The notes: generated by a model from the letters alone, not told the origin. Shown: positions 15,078-22,368, counted from the stretch's first letter. The stretch: 26,650 bases of DNA from JAIRTY01 sp050257395 (GCA_050257395.1 JBLMWU010000042.1:1-26650); one strand, 5' to 3'. A program made the numbers and translations.

Positions 15078-15761
15078 ATGGCCGTCCAGATGGCACCGAG
15101 CATCCTGTCCGCTGACTTCGCCCGCCTCGCGGACGAGGCCGAGGCGGTGTCCGGGGCGGCCGACTGGCTGCACGTGGACGTGATGGACTACCACTTCGTC
15201 CCGAACCTGACCATCGGCCTGCCGGTGGTGCAGGCGCTGCTCAAGCACACCGGCCTGCCGCTGGACTGCCACCTCATGATCGACGACCCCGACCGGTGGG
15301 CCCCCGGCTACGCCGAGGCCGGTGCCCGGAACGTGACCATCCACGCGGAGGCCGCCCAGTCCCCGGTCAGGACCCTGCGGATGATCAGGTCCGCCGGGTC
15401 GCGCGCCGGGCTGGGGATCAACCCCGCCACCCCGGTCGAGCCGTACGAGGACCTGCTGCCCGAGCTGGACATGCTGCTGCTGATGACGGTGGAGCCCGGC
15501 TTCGGCGGGCAGCCGTTCCTGGACATGGTGCTGCCCAAGCTGCGCCGCGCCCGGGAGCTGGTCCGCCGCCGGGGCGCCGAGGTGTGGCTGCAGGTGGACG
15601 GCGGGGTCGGCGAGGACACCATCGAGCGCTGTGCGGATGCGGGCGCGGACGTGTTCGTGGCAGGCTCGGCCGTATACAGCGCGGACGACCCGGCGGCGGC
15701 GGTGCGGTCGCTGCGGTCGCTGGCCGAGCAGGCCACCGCGCGGGCGGCCTGGCGGGGCTGA
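15078..15761 (+). CDS. rpe: Ribulose-phosphate 3-epimerase (227 aa)
   Basis: Interconverts ribulose 5-phosphate and xylulose 5-phosphate in the pentose phosphate pathway; ribulose 5-phosphate is also the RibB substrate of the nearby riboflavin operon. The TIM-barrel sequence shows the Rpe signatures APSILSADFARL (about 6-17), LHVDVMDYHFVPNLTIG (metal and catalytic Asp), LDCHLMI, GLGINPATP, TVEPGFGGQPF, VDGGV with the second catalytic Asp, and a phosphate-binding AGSAVY. The residue after DVMD is Tyr where many homologues carry Gly or Asn. The ATG at 15078 lacks a ribosome-binding site and appears leaderless. In many actinobacteria rpe follows rsmB and precedes rib genes; here both junctions are interrupted. 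Confidence 0.95.
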   Translation: MAVQMAPSILSADFARLADEAEAVSGAADWLHVDVMDYHFVPNLTIGLPVVQALLKHTGLPLDCHLMIDDPDRWAPGYAEAGARNVTIHAEAAQSPVRTLRMIRSAGSRAGLGINPATPVEPYEDLLPELDMLLLMTVEPGFGGQPFLDMVLPKLRRARELVRRRGAEVWLQVDGGVGEDTIERCADAGADVFVAGSAVYSADDPAAAVRSLRSLAEQATARAAWRG

Positions 15762-15796
15762 GCGGCCGGCGCCGCTGGGAAAAGCCGGCCCGGGTG

Positions 15797-15823
15797 TGTC
15801 GATTCGGGGAGGGGCCGCCCGTC
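15797..15823 (+). promoter_or_regulatory. Candidate ECF42-type promoter
   Basis: TGTCGA (15797-15802) and CGTC (15820-15823) are separated by 17 bases. From memory, ECF42 sigma factors recognise a TGTCGA -35 and a CG(A/T)C -10 upstream of DGPF-domain genes, and this fits exactly. Transcription would begin near 15830 and read the YCII and sigma genes, making the pair autoregulated. Confidence 0.6.
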
Positions 15824-15862
15824 GGTGAGATGAGCATCCTCCACCGAGCGAAAGGAACCGGC

Positions 15863-16210
15863 ATGGCTGAGTACCTGATCCTCATTTACGAGAACGAGAC
15901 CGCCTACGCCAGCGGCGACCAGGCCGTCTGGCAGCAGGCCATGGAGGCGCACACCCGCTTCGCCGGCCAGGTGGGGGAGGTGGGGGGCAAGCTGCTCGGG
16001 GGCAACGCCCTGCAGCCGACCGCCACCGCCACCACCATCCGCGGCGACGTGGTGACCGACGGGCCGTTCGCCGAGACCAAGGAGGCGCTCGGCGGCTACT
16101 ACCTGATCGAGGCGCGCGACCTCGACCAGGCGCTGGAGATCGCCAAGCTGTGCCCCGCGCCCTACGGCGGGGTGGAGGTGCGGCCGATCATGGACACCTC
16201 CGGCGGGTGA
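15863..16210 (+). CDS. YCII/DGPF-domain protein linked to ECF sigma factor (115 aa)
   Basis: Small cytoplasmic alpha/beta protein of the YCII-related (DGPF) family. The characteristic DGPFAETKEALGGYYLIEA segment (about residues 73-91) is followed by DLDQALEIAKLCP and a GGVEVRPIMD ending. The N-terminus EYLILIYENE is typical. The biochemical role of these proteins is unknown, but they are regularly encoded next to ECF41/ECF42-type sigma factors and belong to their regulon. The ATG at 15863 has AAAGGA at 15851-15856. The frame is open far upstream but only inside rpe. The stop codon overlaps the sigma factor GTG (GTGA). A matching sigma promoter lies 40 bases upstream. Confidence 0.92.
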   Translation: MAEYLILIYENETAYASGDQAVWQQAMEAHTRFAGQVGEVGGKLLGGNALQPTATATTIRGDVVTDGPFAETKEALGGYYLIEARDLDQALEIAKLCPAPYGGVEVRPIMDTSGG

Positions 16211-17658
16211 GCTGGGTGCCGGCGGCCGGGCACGGCCCAGCCGGCCGGGCGGGCCCCGCGCGGGCCCGCCCGCAGCCCGGTGCGGCGGGCCGCCAGCAGC
16301 CTGCCGCACCGGAGACTGCCGGACCGGAGCCTGCCGCATCTGGCTCTGCCGCACCTGGCTCCGCCCCGGCGCCGCCGGCGGGCGGCGCCGGGGGCGGTGA
16401 GCCGGCGCAGCAGGCGGCCGCCGCGGTCGCCGACGCCCACCGGCGCGAGTGGGCTTTCGTGCTCGCCGCCACCGCGCGGGTCGCCGGCGACCTGGACCTG
16501 GCCGAGGAGTGCGTCCAGGACGCGTACGTGGCGGCGCTGGAGGCCTGGGCCCGGCAGGGCGTGCCCCGCAACCCCGGTGCCTGGCTGACCACGGCGGCCC
16601 GGCGCCGCGCGATCGACGCGCACCGCCGCGACCAGACGCTGCGGCGCAAGCTGCCGCTGCTGATCGAGCCCGAACCGCCCGCTGCCGCCCCGGGGGCCGG
16701 CAGCATGGCGGGGGAGGAGACGATCCCCGACGACCGGCTGCGGCTGATCTTCACCTGCTGCCACCCGGCGCTCGGCCGGGAAGCGCAGGTGGCGCTCACC
16801 CTGCGGCTGGTGTGCGGGCTGACCACGGCGGAGATCGCCGCCGCGTTCCTGGTGCCCGAGGCCACCATGGCCGCCCGGGTGACCCGCGCCAAGAAGAAGA
16901 TCACCGCCGCCCGGATCCCGTACCGGGTGCCGGCCGCCGCGGACCTGCCGGACCGGCTGGACGCGGTGCTGACCGTGGTCCATCTGCTGTTCACCACCGG
17001 CCACGCCGCCCCGGCCGGGCCGGGCCTGGTCCGGGCCGACCTCGCTGACCGGGCGATCGGGCTGGCCCGGCTGCTGCTGGCGCTCATGCCCGATGAGCGG
17101 GAAGTGAGCGGGCTGCTGGCGCTGCTGCTCTTGACCGATGCCCGGCGCCCCGCCCGGGCGGCGCCAGACGGCCGGCTGCTCCTGCTGGAAGAGCAGGACC
17201 GTGGCCGCTGGGACCGGGCCGCGATCGCGGAGGGCGGCGCGCTGGTGCGGCAGGCGCTGCGCGGCGGCCGGCCGGGCCGGTTCGCGCTGCAGGCAGCGAT
17301 CGCCGCGCTGCACAGCGAGGCGCCGTCCTACCCCGCCACCGACTGGCCGCAGATCCTCGCCCTGTACGGGCTGCTCCTGCAGGCCTGGCCGTCCCCGGTG
17401 GTGGCGCTGAACCGCGCGGTCGCCCTCGCGATGGCCGAGGGGCCGGCGGCCGGGCTGGCGGAGATCGAGGCCCTGGAGGCCGGCGGGCAGCTGGCCGGGT
17501 ACCGGTACCTGCCCGCCGCCAAGGCCGACCTGCTGCGCCGGCTCGGCCGCCGGGACGAGGCAGCCCGCGCCTACCGGGCCGCGCTCGCCCTGGCCGGCAA
17601 CGAAACCGAGCAGGACTTCCTCACCCGGCGGCTCGCGGAAGTCACCCGCGAGCCCTGA
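16207..17658 (+). CDS. ECF42-type sigma factor with C-terminal TPR-like extension (483 aa)
   Basis: RNA polymerase sigma-70 family factor of the large ECF type that has no anti-sigma partner and instead a C-terminal regulatory extension. After a Pro/Ala-rich leader of about 75 residues, region 2 (EECVQDAYVAALEAW and AWLTTAARRRAIDAHRR, about 98-140) and region 4 (TLRLVCGLTTAEIAAAFLVPEATMAARVTRAKKKI, about 198-232) are clear. The DUF6596/TPR-like C-terminus follows (WPSPVVALNRAVALAMAEG, then LLRRLGRRDEAARAYRAALA near the end). GTG 16207 overlaps the upstream YCII stop as GTGA; GTG 16216 is an alternative. The leader includes a 15-bp tandem repeat (16302-16361) and makes the protein longer than usual ECF42 members (about 400 aa). 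Confidence 0.9.
   Translation: MSWVPAAGHGPAGRAGPARARPQPGAAGRQQPAAPETAGPEPAASGSAAPGSAPAPPAGGAGGGEPAQQAAAAVADAHRREWAFVLAATARVAGDLDLAEECVQDAYVAALEAWARQGVPRNPGAWLTTAARRRAIDAHRRDQTLRRKLPLLIEPEPPAAAPGAGSMAGEETIPDDRLRLIFTCCHPALGREAQVALTLRLVCGLTTAEIAAAFLVPEATMAARVTRAKKKITAARIPYRVPAAADLPDRLDAVLTVVHLLFTTGHAAPAGPGLVRADLADRAIGLARLLLALMPDEREVSGLLALLLLTDARRPARAAPDGRLLLLEEQDRGRWDRAAIAEGGALVRQALRGGRPGRFALQAAIAALHSEAPSYPATDWPQILALYGLLLQAWPSPVVALNRAVALAMAEGPAAGLAEIEALEAGGQLAGYRYLPAAKADLLRRLGRRDEAARAYRAALALAGNETEQDFLTRRLAEVTREP
16302..16361 (+). repeat. 15-bp tandem repeat (4 units) in the sigma factor leader
   Basis: Four consecutive 15-base units (16302-16316, 16317-16331, 16332-16346, 16347-16361) begin TGCCG and keep the frame, encoding five-residue Ala/Pro/Gly repeats (AAPET, AGPEP, AASGS, AAPGS). 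Likely a slippage-generated disordered linker. Confidence 0.7.
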
Positions 17659-18370
17659 TCACGGCCGCTTGCCGCCAGCCGGGCCCGCCGGCGCGCCGGG
17701 CCGGGCTGACGCCTGCCTTGCCGCCGGGCGGGGGTGACGCCTGTCTCGCCGCCGCGCGGGCGGCTGCGGTAATAACGGCCCGGCAGGGAGGAGGCGGCTG
17801 CGGAGCTGGCGCGAGCCCGCCCGGCCCGCCGGGACAGCGGCGGCCCAGGCGGCCACCCGGTCCGCGGGCCCGCCGTGGTGGCGGTGTGCCGGGGCGGTGC
17901 CAGCCCGGCGGCAGTCGCTGGCCGGCGGGAGGCCGGGGCCGGGAGCCGGCCTGGACAGCGCCACACCGGCTGACCGCGCCACACCGGCTGACGGGGCCGC
18001 GCTGGCTGACCGGGCCACACAGGCTGACGGCGCCGGGACGGCTGACGGCGCCGGGACGGCCAGCCACTGCCGGGCACCGGAAGCCGCGCCGGCAACCGGG
18101 CGGCCGGGCCTGGCCGGCCGTCGTGCGCAGGCGCGCCGGGGCCGGGCCGGCCGGCCGCCGAGCACGCACCACCGGGCAGCGCCGCGGCCGGGCCATCGGG
18201 CAGCGCTGCGGCCGCGCCGCCGCGGCCTGGCCGCCGTGGGCACCCAGGCAGGGCGTGACCTGGTCATAGGCGAAGGGTAGATCAAGTTTCCGTGGCCGTG
18301 CGGACCGGGGAAGGCGGTGCCCGGACATTTGCGGAATACGGGGCGTGGCACACTGGTTTGGTAAGCAGAA
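17659..18370. other. 712-base gene-poor stretch before the FMN riboswitch
   Basis: Long open frames exist on both strands, but their products are low-complexity Arg/Ala/Gly/Pro sequences without domains, so I call no gene. A 12-base palindrome CCGGCGCGCCGG (17688-17699) just after the sigma factor stop may mark a terminator. A direct repeat starting TGACGCCTG occurs at 17707 and 17735. The 18-bp tandem array at 17962-18059 is described separately. The last 80 bases must contain the rib operon promoter, but no clear hexamer pair stands out. This stretch could hide a decayed gene. Confidence 0.45.
17962..18059. repeat. 18-bp tandem repeat, five units plus a partial
   Basis: Five full 18-base units (17962-17979, 17980-17997, 17998-18015, 18016-18033, 18034-18051) and a partial sixth share the core GGCTGAC. 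Unit 1 is CACACCGGCTGACCGCGC. Divergence between units is modest. The period is a multiple of 3, so it reads as six-residue repeats in any open frame, but no gene is supported. A minisatellite or clustered binding site is possible. Confidence 0.7.
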
Positions 18371-18520
18371 GCGTGCTCCGGGGTCGGTGAAACTCCGAAC
18401 CGGCGGTGACAGTCCGCGACCCGGCCAACGCTCCGGCGCCCCTGGCGCCCGGTGCTGCGGCTGGCTGACCCGGTGGAACTCCGGGACCGACGGTTAAAGT
18501 CCGGATGGGAGGAGGCACGC
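18371..18520 (+). ncRNA. FMN riboswitch (RFN element)
   Basis: The conserved RFN core is present: GGGGTCGGTGAAACTCCGAA, then CCGGCGGTGACAGTCCGCGA, a variable arm, CCCGGTGGAACTCCGGGACC and GACGGTTAAAGTCCGGATGG followed by GAGGAGG. The closing P1 helix pairs GCGTGC (18371-18376) with GCACGC (18515-18520). It senses flavin mononucleotide and represses the downstream riboflavin genes when FMN is abundant. Between the aptamer and the ribE start there is a second hairpin next to the ribosome-binding site, so translational control is the more likely mode. Confidence 0.95.
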
Positions 18521-18569
18521 ACGCGGCCGGGTTCTCGCAAGCCCGGCGGCGCCGCGCGTCCGCGCGTCC

Positions 18570-18593
18570 CCGGAGCCACCTGGACGGCTCCGG
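18570..18593 (+). promoter_or_regulatory. Hairpin next to the ribE ribosome-binding site (likely expression platform)
   Basis: CCGGAGCC (18570-18577) and GGCTCCGG (18586-18593) form a perfect 8-bp stem with an 8-base loop that abuts the AAGGGG ribosome-binding site at 18594-18599 before the ribE ATG (18609). A weaker hairpin, GCCGGG/CCCGGC-based, lies at about 18526-18548. No T-tract follows either, arguing for translational rather than termination control. Confidence 0.45.
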
Positions 18594-18608
18594 AAGGGGA
18601 AACCGCGG

Positions 18609-19274
18609 ATGTTCACCGGCATCGTGGAGCAACTCGGCGAGGTCGCCGGCGTCGAGGATCTTGGCGAGGCGGCCCGGATCACCATCAGCTGCCCGCCGAT
18701 AGCTGCTGCCAGCGCCCACGGTGACTCCGTGGCCGTGAACGGCGTCTGCCTGACGGTCACCGCCACCACCGGGGCCACCTTCACCGCCGACGTGATGGCC
18801 GAGACCCTGCGCCGCAGCTCGCTGGGCGCGGTCACCCCCGGCTCCCCGGTCAACCTGGAACGCCCGCTGCGGCTGGACGGCCGCCTGGGCGGGCACCTGG
18901 TCCAGGGCCACGTGGACGGCGTCGGCGCCGTGACCTCCCGCAACCCCGGGCCGCACTGGGATGTGGTGCGGATCAGCCTGCCCGCGCCGCTCGCCCGGTA
19001 CGTCGTGGAGAAAGGCTCCATCGCGGTGGACGGGGTCAGCCTCACCGTCTCGGCCACCGGTGAGGGCCCGGGCGGCCCGTGGTTCGAGGTCAGCCTGATC
19101 CCCACCACCCTGGAGCTCACCACGCTCGGCCGGGCGCAGCCGGGCGCAGCGGTGAACCTCGAAGTCGACGTGATCGCGAAATATGTTGAGCGGCTGACCA
19201 GCGGGCCGCTGTCCGCCGGCCGCGGCACCGCCGGGCAGGAAACCGCCGGCGAGGAAGTGAAGGCAGCATCATGA
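18609..19274 (+). CDS. ribE: Riboflavin synthase alpha chain (221 aa)
   Basis: Dismutates two 6,7-dimethyl-8-ribityllumazine molecules to riboflavin, the last step of the pathway. Two lumazine-binding half-domains are visible: MFTGIVEQLGEV (residues 1-12) with VNGVCLTVT, and the second half from GHLVQGHVDGVG (about 97-108) with VDGVSLTVS. The C-terminus is the usual helix plus a short Gly/Ala tail of about 20 residues. The ATG at 18609 follows AAGGGG (18594-18599) and lies 88 bases after the FMN riboswitch, so expression should respond to FMN. The stop overlaps the ribBA ATG as ATGA. In some actinobacteria the gene is called ribC or ribB. Confidence 0.95.
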   Translation: MFTGIVEQLGEVAGVEDLGEAARITISCPPIAAASAHGDSVAVNGVCLTVTATTGATFTADVMAETLRRSSLGAVTPGSPVNLERPLRLDGRLGGHLVQGHVDGVGAVTSRNPGPHWDVVRISLPAPLARYVVEKGSIAVDGVSLTVSATGEGPGGPWFEVSLIPTTLELTTLGRAQPGAAVNLEVDVIAKYVERLTSGPLSAGRGTAGQETAGEEVKAAS

Positions 19275-20689
19275 CCAGCACCCACGCGGGCGCCGCCGGC
19301 GCTCCCGTCACCCGGCTCCCCGTCTCCGGCGGCCACGGCGCACCAGGCGGCCGCGCGGAGGAACCGGACGGCACCGGCGGCGAGATCCCGCTGGACAGCG
19401 TCGAGCAGGCGATCGCCGACATCGCGGCCGGCCGGCCGGTCCTGGTGGTCGACGACGCCGACCGGGAGAACGAAGGCGACATCATCATCGCCGCCAGCAA
19501 GATGACGCCGGACCTGATGGCGTTCATGATCCGGCACACCAGCGGGGTGATCTGCGCCCCGCTGACCGGCGAGCACCTGGACCGGCTGCAGCTGCCGCTG
19601 ATGACCACCCAGAACTCCGAGCGGATGCGGACCGCGTTCACGGTCAGCGTGGACGCCCGGGACGGCGTCACCACCGGGATCTCGGCCGCCGACCGGGCCC
19701 GCACCGTCAAGGTGCTGGCCGACTCGGCCACCGAGCCCTACGAGCTGGTCCGGCCGGGGCACATCTTCCCCCTCCGCTACGCCGAGGGCGGCGTGCTGCG
19801 CCGCCCCGGCCACACCGAGGCCGCGGTCGACCTGGCCCGGCTGGCCGGGCTGACCCCGGCGGGGGTGCTCGCCGAGGTGGTCAACGACGACGGCACCATG
19901 AAGCGGCTGCCGCAGCTGCGGGAGTTCGCGGACGAGCACGGGCTGGCCCTGATCTCGATCGCCCAGCTCATCGAGTACCGGCGGCGGGCCGAGCGGATGG
20001 TACGGCGGGTCGTCGAGACCAGGCTGCCGAACAAGCACGGGCTGTGGCGGGCCATCGGGTACCTCAACTCGGTCGACGGCACCGAGCAGGTGGCGCTGGT
20101 GATCGGCGACCTCGGCGACGGCGACGATGTGCTGGTGCGCGCCCATTCCGAGTGCCTGACCGGCGACGTGTTCGGCTCCCAGCGCTGCGACTGCGGCGCC
20201 CAGCTCGACGCGGCCATGGCCGCGATCGCGGCCGAGGGCCGCGGGGTGGTGCTCTACCTGCGCGGCCACGAGGGGCGCGGCATCGGGCTGCTCAGCAAGC
20301 TGCGCGCCTACCAGCTCCAGGACGGCGGCAAGGACACGGTGGACGCGAACCTGGAGCTCGGCCTGCCCGCCGACGCCCGCGAGTACTCCACCGGCGCCCA
20401 GATCCTCGCCGACCTCGGCGTCCGCTCGGTGCGGCTGCTCACCAACAACCCGGCCAAGGTCCGGGGCCTGTCCGGGTTCGGCATCGACGTGGCCGGCCGG
20501 GTCCCGCTGCCGGTCGTGGCCACCCCGCACAATCTCCGGTACCTCATGGTGAAAAGGGACCGGCTCGGTCACCAGCTGGAGGGACTTCCGCAGGTGAACG
20601 GGAACCACGGCGAGGCGGCCGCCGCGCCGCTGGCCGGCGTTGCGGAGGATGAGGCCGGCCCGGTCGCGGCGGAGGGGACCCGCCCGTGA
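19271..20689 (+). CDS. ribBA: Bifunctional DHBP synthase / GTP cyclohydrolase II (472 aa)
   Basis: Supplies both precursors of riboflavin: 3,4-dihydroxy-2-butanone 4-phosphate from ribulose 5-phosphate (RibB domain) and the pyrimidine from GTP (RibA domain). After a Gly-rich leader of about 38 residues, the RibB part shows DDADRENEGD (acidic active-site loop), FMIRHTSGVICAPL and RPGHTEAAVDLARL. The RibA part begins near residue 240 and shows the zinc site CLTGDVFGSQRCDC (three Cys), LYLRGHEGRGIGL and LTNNPAKV. Both active sites look intact. A C-terminal Ala/Gly tail of about 35 residues is extra. The ATG overlaps the ribE stop, and its own stop overlaps the ribH GTG, so translation of the three genes is coupled. 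Confidence 0.95.
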   Translation: MTSTHAGAAGAPVTRLPVSGGHGAPGGRAEEPDGTGGEIPLDSVEQAIADIAAGRPVLVVDDADRENEGDIIIAASKMTPDLMAFMIRHTSGVICAPLTGEHLDRLQLPLMTTQNSERMRTAFTVSVDARDGVTTGISAADRARTVKVLADSATEPYELVRPGHIFPLRYAEGGVLRRPGHTEAAVDLARLAGLTPAGVLAEVVNDDGTMKRLPQLREFADEHGLALISIAQLIEYRRRAERMVRRVVETRLPNKHGLWRAIGYLNSVDGTEQVALVIGDLGDGDDVLVRAHSECLTGDVFGSQRCDCGAQLDAAMAAIAAEGRGVVLYLRGHEGRGIGLLSKLRAYQLQDGGKDTVDANLELGLPADAREYSTGAQILADLGVRSVRLLTNNPAKVRGLSGFGIDVAGRVPLPVVATPHNLRYLMVKRDRLGHQLEGLPQVNGNHGEAAAAPLAGVAEDEAGPVAAEGTRP

Positions 20690-21210
20690 GCGGGGAGGGC
20701 CGCCCCGCCGCGGCCGCGGTGGACGCGGCCGGGCTGAGCCTGGGCATCGCGGTGACCCGCTGGCACGCGGACATCACCGATGCGCTGGCCGACCGGGCCC
20801 TGGCCGCGGCCAAGGCCTGCGGGGTCGACGACCCGCAGCTGGTCCGGGTGGCCGGGGCGGTGGAGCTGCCGGTGGTCGCAGCCGCGCTGGCCGCCCGGCA
20901 CGACGCGGTGGCCTGCCTCGGCGCGGTGATCCGCGGCGGCACCCCGCATTTCGAGTACGTCTGCGACGCGGTGACCTACGGGCTGGCCAGGGTGGCCCTG
21001 GACGCGGGGATACCGGTTGGCAACGGCGTGCTGACCTGTGACACCCTGGAGCAGGCCCGCGATCGCTGCGGGCTGCCAGGCAGCACCGAGGACAAGGGTT
21101 GGGAGGCGGTGGTGGCGGCGCTGGACACCGCGCTGGTGCTCCGTTCGCTGCGCGGGCAGGACACTGCCCGTGACGCCGGCACCGAGGGCTGGAACCGGCC
21201 GCGACATTGA
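20686..21210 (+). CDS. ribH: 6,7-dimethyl-8-ribityllumazine synthase (174 aa)
   Basis: Condenses the ribitylaminopyrimidine with dihydroxybutanone phosphate to form lumazine, the riboflavin synthase substrate; the enzyme normally forms pentamers or 60-mer capsids. Visible signatures are the aromatic substrate contact in VTRWHADITDAL (W26), GAVELPVVAAAL, the phosphate and catalytic segment VIRGGTPHFEYVCDAV (R83, H88) and GNGVLTCDTLEQARDRCG with the DKGWEAV ending. Length is slightly longer than typical because of Ala-rich N- and acidic C-terminal tails. GTG 20686 overlaps the ribBA stop (GTGA). It is the last gene of the rib operon; hisG starts 82 bases later. Confidence 0.95.
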   Translation: MSGEGRPAAAAVDAAGLSLGIAVTRWHADITDALADRALAAAKACGVDDPQLVRVAGAVELPVVAAALAARHDAVACLGAVIRGGTPHFEYVCDAVTYGLARVALDAGIPVGNGVLTCDTLEQARDRCGLPGSTEDKGWEAVVAALDTALVLRSLRGQDTARDAGTEGWNRPRH

Positions 21211-21292
21211 TCCCGGGCGGGAGGCGTCCCGCCCGGCCGGTTCGTTCCCCATGCGGTTGTCCCGCACCCGCCTCGATGAAAGGCTGTTTGCT

Positions 21293-22168
21293 GTGCTCTC
21301 CGTGGTTCTGCCCAAGGGCTCACTCGAAAAGGCGACGCTCGAGCTGTTCGACGCGGCCGACCTGACGGTCCGCCGTTCCTCTGACCGCGACTACCACGCG
21401 TCCATCGACGACCCGCGGATCGACCGGGTGCGGTTCCTGCGGCCGCAGGAGATCCCCTCGTACGTGGAGCGGGGCCTGTTCGACCTCGGCATCACCGGCC
21501 GCGACTGGATCACCGAGACCGGCGCTGAGGTCGCCTCCCTCGGCGAGCTGCAGTACTCCAAGGCGACGTCGCAGCCGATCCGGGTGGTGCTGGCGGTGCC
21601 GGAGAAGTCGCCCTGGCAGTCCGTCACCGACCTGCCCGAGGGCACCAGGATCTCCACTGAGCTGCCCGGCGTGACCCGCCGCTACCTGGAGGAGCACGGG
21701 GTCAAGGCGATGGTGATCCCCTCGCACGGCGCGACCGAGGCCAAGGTGCCGGACATCGTCGACGCGATCGTGGACCTCACCGAGACCGGCTCGTCGCTGC
21801 GCCGCAACGGCCTGCGCATCGTCGACACCCTGCTGACCAGCTACACCGAGCTGATCGCGAACACGGCCGCCTACGCCGACGAGGAGAAGCGGGCGGCCAT
21901 GGAGGACATCGCCCTGCTGCTGCGCGGCGCCATCAAGGCCCGCGGCCACGTGCTGCTCAAGCTCAACGTGCCGTCGGCGCGGCTGCAGGCCGTCACCAAG
22001 ATGCTGCCGTCCATGTCCTCACCCACCATCACGGCCCTGGCCCGCGGTGACATGAACGCGGTGGAGACGGTGGTGCCCAAGCGCGGCGTCAACACCCTGA
22101 TCCCGGCCCTGCGGGCGGCCGGCGCCCGGGACATCCTGGAGATCCCCATCTCCAAGATCGTCGAGTAG
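21293..22168 (+). CDS. hisG: ATP phosphoribosyltransferase, long form (291 aa)
   Basis: First and feedback-controlled step of histidine synthesis: ATP plus PRPP to phosphoribosyl-ATP. The catalytic domain shows VVLPKGSLEKATLELF at the N-terminus, a DLGITGRDWITETGAEVASL segment, and GATEAKVPDIVDAIVDLTETGSSLRRNGL as the PRPP-binding loop. The last roughly 80 residues (KLNVPSARLQAVTKMLPSMSSPT, then AVETVVPKRGVNTLIPALRAAGARDILEIPISKIV) form the ACT-like histidine-binding domain of the long type, so no HisZ partner is needed. GTG 21293 is chosen because GAAAGG at 21278-21283 is spaced 9 bases; ATG 21251 would add 14 residues. hisE, often just upstream in actinobacteria, is absent here. Confidence 0.93.
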   Translation: MLSVVLPKGSLEKATLELFDAADLTVRRSSDRDYHASIDDPRIDRVRFLRPQEIPSYVERGLFDLGITGRDWITETGAEVASLGELQYSKATSQPIRVVLAVPEKSPWQSVTDLPEGTRISTELPGVTRRYLEEHGVKAMVIPSHGATEAKVPDIVDAIVDLTETGSSLRRNGLRIVDTLLTSYTELIANTAAYADEEKRAAMEDIALLLRGAIKARGHVLLKLNVPSARLQAVTKMLPSMSSPTITALARGDMNAVETVVPKRGVNTLIPALRAAGARDILEIPISKIVE

Positions 22169-22182
22169 GCAGCCCGTCCCGG

Positions 22183-22216
22183 CGCTGGCGGCCCGCGGTC
22201 CCGCAGGCCGCCAGCG
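22183..22216 (+). terminator. Strong hairpin after hisG
   Basis: CGCTGGCGGCC (22183-22193) and GGCCGCCAGCG (22206-22216) form a perfect 11-bp stem. The 12-base loop can extend it with GCGG/CCGC pairing. It lies 15 bases after the hisG stop without a T-run. Likely the end of the rib-hisG transcription unit. Confidence 0.65.
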
Positions 22217-22301
22217 GTTCCCGGCAGGGCGGGCATCACCGGGCAGTGCACCTGCGGGCATGCCGCTGGCAAAGACACGTCCCGATCCTGGGTAATTGTG
22301 C

Positions 22302-22329
22302 GTGACAGATTAACTACAGATTGTAGTCT
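22302..22329 (+). promoter_or_regulatory. Promoter and inverted-repeat operator of the secreted protein gene
   Basis: GTGACA (22302-22307) and TAGTCT (22324-22329) are spaced by 16 bases in an AT-rich stretch (about 42% GC over 22291-22350). A perfect inverted repeat ACTACA-GAT-TGTAGT (22313-22327) overlaps the -10, so a bound protein would block transcription. The CTACA/TGTAG half-sites resemble operators of BlaI/MecI-type repressors, although the central spacing differs from the classic two bases. Regulator unknown. Confidence 0.45.
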
Positions 22330-22368
22330 CCCCTGGTCAAAACAATTACCCCGCCATGAGGAGGCCTC

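Noticed and set aside
14873..15103. Longer start for the DUF2786 protein
   Set aside because: The added 77 residues are Arg/Gly-rich and overlap the rpe start, whereas GTG 14872 has a good GGAGG site.
17642..18328. Possible minus-strand gene of about 228 codons, and plus-strand frames at 17718-18280
   Set aside because: All are low-complexity translations of repeats with no hydrophobic core or conserved motif, and both strands are equally open.
21251..21292. ATG 21251 as the hisG start
   Set aside because: The GAAAGG site fits GTG 21293 and the extra 14 residues do not look like HisG; not fully excluded.
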